The translations under genes and the position numbers were made by a program. A stretch of 64,000 nucleotides of DNA from Anoplopoma fimbria (Eukaryota > Chordata > Actinopteri > Perciformes > Anoplopomatidae), in NCBI RefSeq assembly GCF_027596085.1, contig NC_072450.1, positions 31,277,676-31,341,675 of the forward strand, read 5' to 3'. Below, one piece after another: positions 11,731 through 22,117 of this stretch (its first letter is position 1; the number at the start of each line of letters is the position of its first letter). The notes below the pieces were generated by a model that saw nothing but the letters and a program-made list of their open reading frames with translations, had not been told where the DNA came from and made no database searches.

Positions 11731-12771
11731 ATGTCAGAACAAATGAGAATCATGAGGTCGAAGGAACTGCCCAAGGAGCTCAGAGACAGAATTGTGGCAA
11801 GGCACAGATCTGGCCAAGGTTACAAAAGAATTTCTGCAGCACTCAAGGTTCCTAAGAGCACAGTGGCCTCCATAATCCTTAAATGGAAGAAGTATGGGAT
11901 GACCAGAACTCTTCCTAGACCTGGCCGTCCAGCCAAACTGAGCAATCGTGGGAGAAGAGCCTTGGTGAGAGAGGTAAAGAAGAACCCAAAGATCACTGTG
12001 GCTGAGCTCCAGAGATGCAGTAGGGAGATGGGAGAAAGTTCCACAAAGTCAACTATCACTGCAGCCCTCCACCAGTCGGGGCTTTATGGCAGAGTGGCCC
12101 GACGGAAGCCTCTCCTCAGTGCAAGACATATGAAAGCCCGCATAGAGTTTGCCAAAAAACACATGGAGGACTCCCAAACTATGAGAAATAAGATTCTCTG
12201 GTCTGATGAGACCAAGATTGAACTTTTTGGTGTTAATTCTAAGCGGTATGTGTGGAGAAAACCAGGCACTGCTCATCACCTGCCCAATACAATCCCAACA
12301 GTGAAACATGGTGGTGGCAGCATCATGCTATGGGGGTGTTTTTCAGCTGCAGGGACAGGACGACTGGTTGCAATTGAAGGAAAGATGAATGCGGCCAAGT
12401 ACAGAGATATCCTGGAAGAAAACCTCCTCCAGAGTGCTCAGGACCTCAGACTGGGCCGAAGGTTCACCTTCCAACAAGACAATGACCCGAAGCACACAGC
12501 TAAAATAACAAAGGAGTGGCTTCGGAACAAGTCTGTGACCATTCTTGACTGGCCCAGCCAGAGCCCTGACCTAAACCCAATTGAGCATCTCTGGAGAGAC
12601 CTGAAAATGGCTGTCCACCAACGTTCACCATCCAACCTGACAGAACTGGAGAGGATCTGCAAGGAAGAATGGCAGAGGATCCCCAAATCCAGGTGTGAGA
12701 AACTTGTTGCATCATTCCCAAGAAGACTCATGGCTGTACTAGCTCAAAAGGGTGCTTCTACTCAATACTGA
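11731..12771 (+). CDS. Tc1-family DD34E transposase, apparently full length
   Basis: 346 residues, the usual size for Tc1 transposases. It catalyses cut-and-paste transposition into TA sites by binding the repeats in the element's ends, then cleaving and joining DNA in the nucleus. Residues about 12-60 form the first paired-like helix-turn-helix (KELRDRIVARHRSGQGYKRI), followed by an AT-hook-like GRPAK at 65-69 and a second DNA-binding subdomain to about 125. The catalytic domain has Asp159 (ILWSDETK), Asp250 (FQQDNDPKH) and Glu285 (NPIEHLWRD). The 34 residues between the last two define DD34E. The glycine-rich HGGGSIMLWG lies at 193-202. The ATG at 11731 lies 27 bp after a TATATAAG box (11704-11711); a second in-frame ATG at codon 5 is possible. 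The stop abuts the right inverted repeat. No disabling change is seen in the key residues. Confidence 0.95.
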   Translation: MSEQMRIMRSKELPKELRDRIVARHRSGQGYKRISAALKVPKSTVASIILKWKKYGMTRTLPRPGRPAKLSNRGRRALVREVKKNPKITVAELQRCSREMGESSTKSTITAALHQSGLYGRVARRKPLLSARHMKARIEFAKKHMEDSQTMRNKILWSDETKIELFGVNSKRYVWRKPGTAHHLPNTIPTVKHGGGSIMLWGCFSAAGTGRLVAIEGKMNAAKYRDILEENLLQSAQDLRLGRRFTFQQDNDPKHTAKITKEWLRNKSVTILDWPSQSPDLNPIEHLWRDLKMAVHQRSPSNLTELERICKEEWQRIPKSRCEKLVASFPRRLMAVLAQKGASTQY

Positions 12772-12988
12772 GCAAAGGGTCTGAATACTTATGACCATGT
12801 GATATTTCAGTTTTTCTTTTTTAATAAATTAGCAAAAATTTCTACATTTCTGTTTTTTTCTGTCAAGATGGGTTGCTGAGTGTACATTAATGCGAAAAAA
12901 AAGAACTTTTTCGATTTTAGCAAATGGCTGCAATGAAACAAAGGGTGAAAAATTTAAAGGGGTCTGAATACTTTCCGTACCCACTGTA
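12772..12988. repeat. Right terminal inverted repeat of the Tc1 element
   Basis: Inverted counterpart of 11366-11571. The inner site GCAAAGGGTCTGAATACTT begins directly after the transposase stop, and the outer GGGGTCTGAATACTTTCC lies at about 12959-12976, followed by GTACCCACTG and the TA boundary. It contains about a dozen extra bases relative to the left repeat. Confidence 0.93.
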
Positions 12989-13655
12989 TATCACTGTTAA
13001 TCTTCACTTCGTCAAACTGAAACTGTTCCTGAGTCTGTGTTAAATACATACAATTCAACAGAAAACTGCATGTACAAGCCTAAAATAAGCTCTAATGCAT
13101 GAGGGCTGTTGTCTGAATCAATCATTTATCAAAGATCAACATTAATTTGACAGTAAAGTATGATACCTGTGCTTATCCGCAATCTGTTGTTATTGTTGTA
13201 TATTACTCTCTGTTGTGATTTTGTGATTATATGTCTGCCTCTCCCTGTTGTACCTGCATACACCTGCTCCCTCCCACTGTCTTTATTACACATAATATTA
13301 ATGTAGAGCAGGGACGGCGGTTGACATTTTTATTGAATTATTTACAAGGGAAAATAATGACGGTTGGGTCTCGGCACTAAACAAATAAATAAATCAGATC
13401 TCAGATCTCTAATCAAATCGGGGGATGATGTATGTGGAGCAGGATGTTATTGGGTTAGGTGATAGGTGTCAGCACTCACAATGCCCGCAGTGGAAGAGTG
13501 CATGGGTTTGAACAAGTGTGTGGTACCTCTGTTTGTGTGTTTGATTTTTATCAGATTATCTCTTTGAGGCATTCAGATGATTTAGTAAATCACAATTGGA
13601 AGTTGGAATTGGAAGTTAGTGCGTAGTGACTTCTAGAAAAAAAAAGAAAAAAAAG
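12989..13655. other. Non-coding stretch
   Basis: Nothing beyond AT-rich sequence and a short A-rich run next to the following SINE fragment. Confidence 0.4.
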
Positions 13656-13796
13656 TGAAATGCTGCACTTGTATAGCTCCTTTCCAGTCTTCTCACCACT
13701 CAAAGCGCTTTAACACTACATCATTATTCACTAATTCACACCCATTCATAGACCGCAATTTTGGGGTTAAGTCTCTTAGGGTTGATATGGGATGAA
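13656..13796 (-). mobile_element. SINE fragment (3' part)
   Basis: CACTTGTATAGCTCCTTTCC and CACTCAAAGCGCTTTAACAC match the tail of the longer SINE at 16787-17165 (CACTTGTATAGCACCTTTCT, CATTCAAAGCACTTTCATAC). Read on the minus strand this is the LINE-like 3' tail. The internal TTGGGGTTAAGTCTCTTAGG portion is also recognisable. The tRNA-like head is missing, so the copy is 5'-truncated. Confidence 0.7.
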
Positions 13797-16786
13797 TGTT
13801 TAAATGACATCATTCCTCTTTTTGTCCGATTAAAAAAATAAAAGAAATAAAACAATGTTTTTTTCGCAAAAGGAGTACTTTTCTGCGTTTCTCAACCTTT
13901 ACAAAACCAACTGCACATGAAGAGGGTGAGGCTTCCCTTGCAGCAAACAAACACCTTTACAAGAAGCCAAAGACTTCCTTCTAACGCGTTTTGATGTGCT
14001 GTCTTGTTCACTCATCATTCTCTTCTCACTCGTCCAACAAAGAACAGCTAACCCCCCCATGAAAACCCTCTCAGACTAACTCCTGGGATGATTCTGCTTT
14101 GATTGCTGCCTCAGCATGAAATATAAATGTTCTAAATATTTAGGAGTGAGTAGGATAAAAGCATTGTTTTTGGAGTAGTTGTCCAAGGGATTGAAAAGGG
14201 TTGTAGGGTTAACTGACACGAAATCTCAGACGGAGAGAAGAGATCTGGTTCGGATCTCTCTGCCAATTATGAATCCTAATCATTCTTTCTGCTCTGCCGC
14301 TGTCCCTGTGTGCTACCACCCAATCAACTGAGCCAGCGGTCTGCTTTTACCTCGCCTCTTATATAAATTTAACTTGTTACAGCGATGTGGGAGCTGAGAC
14401 GATGAACCTGACACGGCCCTATTCCACCCAATTATCCCAGAGAATAAGGAGCACCAGGAACTGGACTAAGCTACACTAAATCAGGTTCCTGTTTACATTT
14501 GCACTATATCTTAGGAACCGTGAGCATTTATGTAAGTTAAGTCCATAACAGGAAGCAGTTAAATGATTCCCCTTTTCTCTTGCAACAAGACGACGGTGAA
14601 GCCATTAGGCGCTACTTTTGTTGCTTGTTTATTCTGTGGTACTTGAACGTTTGTTTGGAAGAAGAAACATTGAGATACAAATGTAGACATAAAAAATGAA
14701 ATAGTGTTGAACTTCAGGTATGTTTTTTGCTTTAGGAGCTATGCGATTGCACTGAAACAATTAGAAAATAAAACTTATTGATCGCTGTCTTAACCGCTGC
14801 TCCCTCTCTCTACTTTAGCCACTCTTATCTGTCTACTTGTTTGTGTTGTTGCGTACTATTTAACTTTGTATGAACAGTGTGCAAGAAATTTACATCTCCA
14901 GTCCAATTACTCCTTGTTTGGTGTTAACAAATGCTGTACGTAAGTTGTAGCAGCCTTGAGGCTTTGGTTTGCTCAACACTTTTGCCAGAAAAGAACACTC
15001 ATATTATGTTTGTGCCAAACACTGGAACGCTTTCAATTAAGTGGGTTTAATTGAAAGGGATCTTCCAGAATTTTGTTTTTGCAAAATTTTATTTTGCACA
15101 TAAAAACCTGAGCGGAAACTCCAGAAACGCTAAATGTTGACAAAGTGCACTGGTGAATGAATCATACATAGAGCAGGTCACTTATCACTGAAGAGACGGG
15201 GACATCAGATCTGAGTGGAGCGATGAGGAGACTATAACCCTCCTTTAAACTGATACATAAAATAAAAGATCATGTTTCACTCACAGTCTTCTATTGTTTA
15301 AGATTTGAATGGTGCTCTTCTAACTACTTTCTCAGGTCAGTGAGGGTCGGTTACAGTATAACAGTAGATATGACATTTATATTTATTGCAACCCTAACCT
15401 ACAAATACATATGCAAATGTTTATCACATTTTGTGTCATGCTTTTAGGTGGAGAAATATATTATTACTTATTCTATCATCTTTCACAAAAATAAAATATT
15501 GTCCATATCATTCCTACTCATCCTACCTAACTGATAAAATAACAAAGATAAAATAATTCAATCATGCAGCTCTTCTAGACTTTCCAAATATGATTGTACT
15601 CAATTTGTCATAATCTGATAGTGAAACAAGGCATTTTTCACGGAGGTTGTGACGCTCACAACTATTTATTCACGTTTACAGTGTGAAGGCTACGACATAA
15701 GCACATGTCTAACTAACTTGGTTGTGATTGGACAGTGAAGTCCTCTAAAGATACATCCAAGGCCGGACAGAAATGGTGTGGGTGATAACAAAACACACCA
15801 CAAATGAGAGCACAAATTTAATGACAAAACCAAATTTAAATGGCATCATGCAGGCACATTTTATGCAACCATTAGAGTGTATTACCACCAGGAATATATT
15901 AATTGTAAAACCCAACATGTGAATGCCTTCAAATATTGCTATGAAATAACCAGACCTGAAACCTTTTATGTCTCCCCTACTCGTCCAATTGACATTGGGG
16001 CCCCTTTTGCCAAAGCGGAGGTTCACAATGAGATAATCCCCTCATGGAGGCAATAATAAATGCATGCAGGAGGTGAGGAAGTCAATGGAAAATTAACTTC
16101 AATTGACATTGAATTGACAATATCTCTAAATGCATTTACAGATGTACGGTGGCTGGACTAGCCGGAATAAAAGGAATTCAAATTAAAACACTGTTCACAG
16201 CGGAAGCCTATTATCCCAACGCACCAAAGAGAGAGAAAGAGAGTGAGATATAGTGAGCGTGTATGAGAGAAGGAGAAAGAAGACAAGACCACAAATGGAG
16301 AGAAGCAAAGTTGGGAGCCATTAGTAAAAAAAAGAAATTAAAAAAAAAAAAGTCAGCCGCCTAAAAATGACCTTAGGTGAAAATGAGATAACTTCTCCTC
16401 TTTTTATGGCTTCCACAATGAGGTATTATCAGCTAGGAAAGGGCATAAGGCGGGGGAGAGTGAGATGAGGAAGAGCGTGTAATGGTGAGGGAGGGATCTC
16501 CGTTGATATATCCATCCAAAGTGGAGGGCCTGGAACTGACAGGGCCCAAGAGAAGCTTCTGCAGAGAGCCTGGGAGAGATAAGGGGGTCATTATTCCCCA
16601 AACTTGAATAATCCCTTGACGGCAAAGCCCCGGCCTTCCCCAAGGGTTACAAGACTTCATAGAATCTGTGAGGAGAGGAGAGGAGGAAAGCAAGCGGGAG
16701 GAAAAGCATTTTTTGCTCTATAATAACCCTCCTATAAGCGTTATTTATTTATACATTACATTGGTAGAATAACCCCATATGATAAC
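13797..16786. other. Non-coding stretch, no gene supported
   Basis: AT-rich, with short purine-rich tracts near 16220-16360. Reading frames are chance-sized. No transposon ends are visible. Confidence 0.4.
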
Positions 16787-17165
16787 GGTAAATGGACTGT
16801 ACTTGTATAGCACCTTTCTAGTCTTCCGACCATTCAAAGCACTTTCATACTGCATATTATTATTCACCCATTGACACTGAGAACATATGAATTGGTGTCA
16901 TACATTCAGTGTATGACACCCATGATACACTGAATGATGGGTGTCATTCAGTGTACGAATGTAACCCATTCATTCGTCCTGATGGGCAGGTATAAATAAA
17001 TACCTGGCCATCAGGATTCATACATTCATACACTCAACATTCATACACATACATAAGTGTCTTCCCCAAGGACATGTCGACCTGGACTGCCGGAGCCTGG
17101 GATCAAACCACCCCATCCTCTGATCAGAAGATGACCCTGCTGTCCACTGAGCCACAGTCGCCCAC
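16787..17165 (-). mobile_element. tRNA-derived SINE
   Basis: Read on the minus strand, the element starts near 17165 with a tRNA-like head: the A-box-like TGGCTCAGTGG (complement of 17144-17154) and the B-box-like GGTTTGATCCC (complement of 17099-17109) lie at tRNA-like spacing, giving an internal RNA polymerase III promoter. The body includes GTCCTTGGGGAAGACACTTA. The 3' tail, ending AAGTACAGTCCATTTACC near 16787, is of the LINE-related AAAGGTGCTATACAAGT kind used for retrotransposition in trans. The middle (16894-17015) has been replaced or expanded by a series of hairpins that the family does not normally show. A functional tRNA is excluded because no cloverleaf can be completed. Confidence 0.85.
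16894..17015. repeat. Chain of four hairpins inside the SINE
   Basis: Four successive inverted repeats: 16894-16903/16911-16920 (10/10), 16927-16937/16944-16954 (11/11), 16955-16961/16971-16977 (7/7) and 16978-16993/17000-17015 (15/16). They tile almost the entire 122 bp. Confidence 0.85.
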
Positions 17166-18062
17166 AGGTACCCATTATTTTATTCCATTTCTGCATTGTG
17201 TCTTCCCAATGAGTAGAAATGGGGGGAAAAAATAGTTGTTTTTTGCAAAAGTAAGATCAGTATTTGGGAAAGTTAGTTACAATAATTGCAATATCAATGA
17301 CTCCTTAAAATTTCCCCTACTATGAAAATAGAATGGAAACGAATCATTAACAAAAATAAGTCGTTAAATTTCTCATCAGGAAACCGTAAGCAAACGGCGC
17401 TCTCTTGTGATAAAGTCCAATGTTTTGTTCACATGGCAACCTCCTCTCCACTCTGTCACCTGACTGCCTCCCATCACAAATACTATGCCTCTTAGAAAGT
17501 CTTTGCCGTTTCATCATTAACATCGTCCTTGGGGGTTTCTTATCCAGTTTCAACCAAGTTTTGATCCCCTCTTCTTCATACCACTATTTCACATAAGTAC
17601 TTGCCTTTGGATAGACCATCTGAATCGCTTTATCTTCTCTGCAGCTAATACTTTTGCCATGCATGGTGCACATGTTGTCTTGCCTGACTAAATGAGCCAG
17701 ATCCCATTTCAATCTCCCAAATTGAATTTGAACTATTCTGGGAGGACTAATCCAGGAGTCCACCGGTCAATGCTTGAGGACTTGCCAACCCTTCATATTC
17801 TTCCTGTTTTGGTGAAAGCTAGCTGACTCGCTCATTTTTAACCCCTACACTACACTACCACACTATTCCAACCAGTCTGCTGAACACTACCATCCAACTC
17901 AAGGTAAGACGGCACTCAGACACCCCATTAGTGGGATTAATAACCTAGATTTTAACCGATTAAATTCATATTATTATTTCTTACATAACTTGTTAATACT
18001 GTAAATGTCCTCCTAACTAAATGACAAACTAACATCCAACCAGAACTGATTTAGAAATACAC
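17166..18062. other. Non-coding stretch
   Basis: No gene, RNA or recognisable repeat. Confidence 0.4.
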
Positions 18063-18240
18063 ACACAGGACTTTCAACCAGGTGACTATTGTTCCTGTCC
18101 CAAAAAATGATTGAATTATTGTAAATTACATTTGTTACATGTTTATGTATTTTACTTAGGTAACGTCATATCTTAAGCCAAACCATGTTTTTCCCCAAAC
18201 CAAACTAAGTGATTTTCTTGCCTAAACATAGGGTTAAATT
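18063..18240 (+). repeat. Repeat family 'ACACAGGACTTTCACCCAGG', diverged copy
   Basis: ACACAGGACTTTCAACCAGG, then GTTCCTGTCCC, and at the far end CCCCAAACCAAACTAAGTGA and TTGCCTAAACATAGGG. The same ordered blocks occur at 29161-29310 and 62706-62810, and inverted at 60774-61016. Confidence 0.65.
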
Positions 18241-19440
18241 GTCTCTGTGGGGGCGCCACATCATTTAACCACCCAGTAATGTGATGTTTACGTATTTCTG
18301 TGAGATCAAGTAGAAAATCATGTTAAAGCTTAGCATGGGCCGAAATCATTTTCTCTGACTGTCACCATGCATTATACATAAAAGTGCAGTTTCTCATATC
18401 TGAGATATCAGTCCATCTCTATCTCTGGCTTCTCAGTGACCACCTTGGGAATATTCTGCCTTTGTACCTCCCAGTAGTCTGTGAGCTAGGTGGCTGCAGA
18501 TCAGAATTAAGGGCAGCCAGGCAGAAAATGGCTACGGGGCAATACGGGCAGTGGCGAATGAACAGCATAAGATCATTTTCAGAGGGACCCTAAAAATGTA
18601 CCGTGCTGTGCCATTAACTCAATCGTCCAATTGCTGTATGGTTAAATTCCAGCTCCTGCATTTCATCGCTGTCCAGTGTGTATCTGATGAGCATTGTTTT
18701 TTTGTTTTTTTTTGATGGTCTCCAAATTGCACTTCAGGTGTCGTTTGAGAGTTCAAGCATCCAATTGAGTTCTGAGCCATATGTACGTGACACATCTTCA
18801 ATTACTGTCCTGGAGCCTTTTCATTCAGAAGCAGATGCTGGAAGAATGCAGAACAGATCTCATAGGGAGAAAAGCTCTGTGAATATGAAGATGTCAAACC
18901 TTTTCCCTGCTTTTTCAAAGATAGCACGTTATTGTATCAACGTCTTATATGCCCCAAACATCATTCTTTTAACATTTGTGTATAACAAGTTGGTTTTATT
19001 TTTATATTACATGGATTCTCCTACAACGGAACGAGAAAGACACATGTGCATGGTGGAACAGTTCCAGTCAATCAGTAGCGTCTTCCTGAGCAGGCTGGCC
19101 AAGTCCAAAAGAACCAGACAAGACCACCGCAAACAAAACAACATATTTTCTGTACTTTCTCATAACCGTCTATCTCTTTTTGTTTTGTCTCTGGTGGGTA
19201 AAAAGAAAGGACTGTGAGACGCACGGAAGGGGGAGAGAGAAACCAGCAACACTGTCAGTTAATTTTCAGATCTGGTAATCTTCCAAGTTCATTAACAAAA
19301 GCCTGTGTCTGACTTGCCGTGGCTTTTGTACGCACCGAGGAGTTGTTGTGATACACCACAATGAATAAGTGATAAGCTGTTTGGGTAATTTGCGAAGTGA
19401 CACAACTTTTATTATTTACGGCGTAAACCCTGATGGGTGG
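18241..19440. other. Non-coding; a 179-codon open frame here is judged chance
   Basis: Plus strand 18678-19217 is open, but the predicted product has no recognisable domain, is low in compositional structure and begins in a T-rich run. No splice or promoter context supports it. Confidence 0.4.
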
Positions 19441-19800
19441 GTGGAGGGGGGGGGCAGATAACAATGAGCGAATGTGACAGGATTGTGTGGGCGGAATCCA
19501 CTTAGAACTATTACAATCAAGCTTCATTTAAATGAGCCGCCGACAACCTTCAGTTGACTTTGGGGGCTGCATTTTGGGAATGGCGGACATGGGTATTACG
19601 GAGCATACTGATGCATTTGTAATGGGGGCAGGCAGCAGAGTGCTAATGCCGACTAGCCTCGTGGAAGAAAAAATGCTCCAAATGGAAAGAGATCAATTCC
19701 CCCCCTACTTCGCGCTGCATGATGGATTTGACATTCATCGGGGGCCTGTCAGCTAATGCATTTGGTTTCACATTACACCTAAGATTTTTTTTTCTCTCTA
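19441..19800 (+). other. Single-copy block with a 74-codon open frame; possible exon or conserved element
   Basis: 19532-19756 is open from ATG to TAA on plus. The product is moderately protein-like (GGCILGMADMGITEHTDAFV; later EEKMLQMERDQFPPYFALHD), but I recognise no family. The flanks (CTTCATTTAAATGAGC before, GTCAGCTAATGCATTTGG after) look more like the homeodomain-site-rich cores of vertebrate conserved non-coding elements. No convincing acceptor precedes the frame. Either reading is possible. Confidence 0.3.
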
Positions 19801-22056
19801 TTTTTTCTTTTATGGCTTCATGAAGCCAGATTAAAATGGTAAAGTTGTGAATTATTAGATTTTTTTTTTCGGTAGGGCATGAGAAGCCAAGGAAATTTAG
19901 ATTTTTATTCTTTTTAAAGAGAAGTGTGATATTTAGGGCAAAAGAGATAAGGAAGATATTGTCACAGGGCTAGGAATTGTAACCTATTAATGTATTGATT
20001 CATTTATTTTATATCATATCTATATTTATTTTTCGATATATAAACTCACACAGGAGGAGGGGCTCCTATTTCACTCCTATTTCACAATTGCAGGACTGTA
20101 AAATCCTGCAGAGGTTCTCTGACAATAACCAGCCCCCAGACTAGAATGGATCCTCCCGGCTCCATGCATCACTTCAATGGAAAGTTCCATTATGCTACTA
20201 TCAAGAAAGATATTAATCCCACCGGTTTTCTTTGTTGTATACCTTATAGAATTCAATTTTTTGGTCAACAAAAGGCCTCATAGGAGAAAACTTTTTTCAA
20301 TGCAATGGTGATAATTCAAGGGATGCTACATCATTGTGGGAGAGCTTGGCACAACATTACACATCCCATCTGAAAATGTAGAGCACACCTCATCCAGAAA
20401 GAGGCTCCCAAAAGCTCTTGGGAAAAGAACGGAGCATTGGAATCATAAAATAAGACAAGCAGTGCTCAGTCTTTCACTGTATTTACAAGCTGCTGATGCT
20501 GTTTTATAACCATCCATACTACACTCTGTGGCCTTCAGACATGTGGATGAAAATAAACATTTGAATGATTTTAACTGAGCATTTTAAAGCAGCATTCACT
20601 CGTCATGTTATTAAAAAAGATCATCACAAACATTTAGAGAAACATGTTTTTTTTTGTAGTATACTGGGGGGATATGTGGTTTCTCTCTGTCAACTTAATC
20701 CGCATTTGTATTTTATGACTCTGAAAAATATTTTTTTTATATATGGGGCAAATAGAAGATCTTCAGATTTAGTGTCCTCAATTTCATTTTCTCTCCTTTT
20801 CTTGAAGTTACATCCCTCCTCCTAACACTGGGGGGAGCTGTTTTGTTAATACAACAGCAAAGGGACATGGATGGAAACACAGAGTGGAGGTGGAGTGAGA
20901 CCATCCATGCTTGATGAACAATAGTTGGTTTTAAAGTGGAAAACTGTGAATTCCCACTCAGTGTTTTTTTAGCCCTTTGGGTTATTATTCTATTTTATCT
21001 GCGCTGACATTCACCAGGCAAGCTCACACGTACAAACATCAGCATCCCGGAGCTCCTTAAGAAAGACTATTTTATACTGAAATAGATGAGTCAAAACTGA
21101 AGCATGGCTCACTCACAGCAGACGCACAGCCCGACTGCTTAGAATGCCCTTTGCAGATTATGATTATGATGATTATGATTAGAGTTTGTCAAGTGTAAAC
21201 AACTACTTCCGATAAACACTCTTCATGAATGCTCATCTCTCTTCCCTTGACATCCTCCTCTTGCTCTCCCATTCTCCCGGCGAGTCTCACACCACCCAAT
21301 TTATATCAAAAGAGGCATTTGATGTCTTTGGCAGAAATCACAAAGCACACTGTTTGTCACATTAGCGTGAGATAAAGGAAGAGACATTTTTCTGCTTGTT
21401 GAACTCTGGGGAAATGAAAAAGGCGATAGCAGCTCCTTTTAATCTCATCGCAAACTTTTGTGAAGAAGAAATGCAGATTATTACAATTGGCGTTTTGGCT
21501 GCAATGTTTTGTTTTTTTCCTGGTGTGCTCACAGGTTGGGTTTGTGAGTGTCAAACATAACCGATGCATGTTCAGACGGGGTCCTTCAGCGACAGATCTA
21601 TACATGCTGTTTTTTTCAGAAAACATGTCATATCACTGACAAGGTAAATTTCTGCAGGCAATTAGCCGGGGACAAGGAGCGCAGATACACCTCACCTCCT
21701 TGTGGGCACGCCGTCTGCTCCTCTGTCCCCTCTGTCCCCTCTGTCCCCTCTGTTTTACTCCCTGACGGAGTGCTGTGCTGCCTGGCAGAGCATGAGAGAG
21801 ACAGGAGCACTTGTACTTCCTTTTATTCTCCATCAAGGTTACACTGGTCAGTGAGTGCTATCAGTGTCTGAAGCTGGGTGAAGTTGCACTGCATGTGAGT
21901 TCCATTTCAGATCTGATTTCCAAATTGAAATATTTCTTTTTTTTTATTATGACAAATTGGAACAGATGGAGGATGACTTGACTCGTGCTTTGCAAAAAGT
22001 GTTCATAAAATAAAATAAATAAATAAATAAACACCTGTGCACTTCTTAGTTCTCTC
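19801..22056. other. Non-coding stretch with minor simple repeats
   Basis: Contains T-rich runs, a 9-bp minisatellite at 21721-21753 and an AAAT-rich tract at about 22007-22031. No gene supported. Confidence 0.4.
21721..21753. repeat. Short 9-bp tandem repeat (CTCTGTCCC)
   Basis: Three and a half head-to-tail copies of CTCTGTCCC. The glutamate/glycine/threonine repeats in minus-strand frames here derive from it. Confidence 0.9.
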
Positions 22057-22117
22057 TAAATTAGTGCATATTAACACCAAGCTATGGGATAGGTTGGTGT
22101 AAATATGCACTAATTTA
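22057..22117. repeat. Near-perfect inverted repeat (24-bp arms, 13-bp loop)
   Basis: Arm 22057-22080 and arm 22094-22117 pair at 23 of 24 positions. A 22-bp palindrome (10-bp arms) follows at 22146-22167, with an alternative pairing 22153-22163/22183-22193. Confidence 0.9.

Larger units (their letters stand above)
11366..12988 (+). mobile_element. Complete Tc1-like transposon with intact transposase gene
   Basis: A 1.6-kb element bounded by TA target duplications (11366-11367 and 12987-12988). Its ends begin CAGTGGGTACGGAAAGTATT and are inverted copies of each other. The long inverted repeats contain two direct-repeat transposase sites each, the IR/DR arrangement known from Sleeping Beauty-type Tc1 elements. 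Between them lies one uninterrupted transposase frame. Sequence and ends match an abundant Tc1 group found in salmonids and many other fishes. The insertion site reads TATA on both sides, so the exact duplicated TA is ambiguous by 2 bp. No frameshift or stop is seen, suggesting a fairly recent insertion. Confidence 0.95.

Noticed and set aside
11820..12731. Several minus-strand frames of 60-97 codons inside the Tc1 element
   Set aside because: They are antisense shadows of the intact transposase.
16787..17165. Possible tRNA gene on the minus strand
   Set aside because: A-box and B-box are present, but no acceptor stem or anticodon arm can be completed and the sequence continues into a LINE-like tail, so it is a SINE. 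The same holds for 26411-26585.
18678..19217. 179-codon plus-strand open frame
   Set aside because: No recognisable domain, poor composition, start in a T-run and no promoter or splice context; in AT-rich DNA of this length one such frame can occur by chance.
21721..21753. CRISPR-like array
   Set aside because: Units are 9 bp, directly abutting and without spacers. The organism is a vertebrate, and no array of spaced repeats exists in the window.
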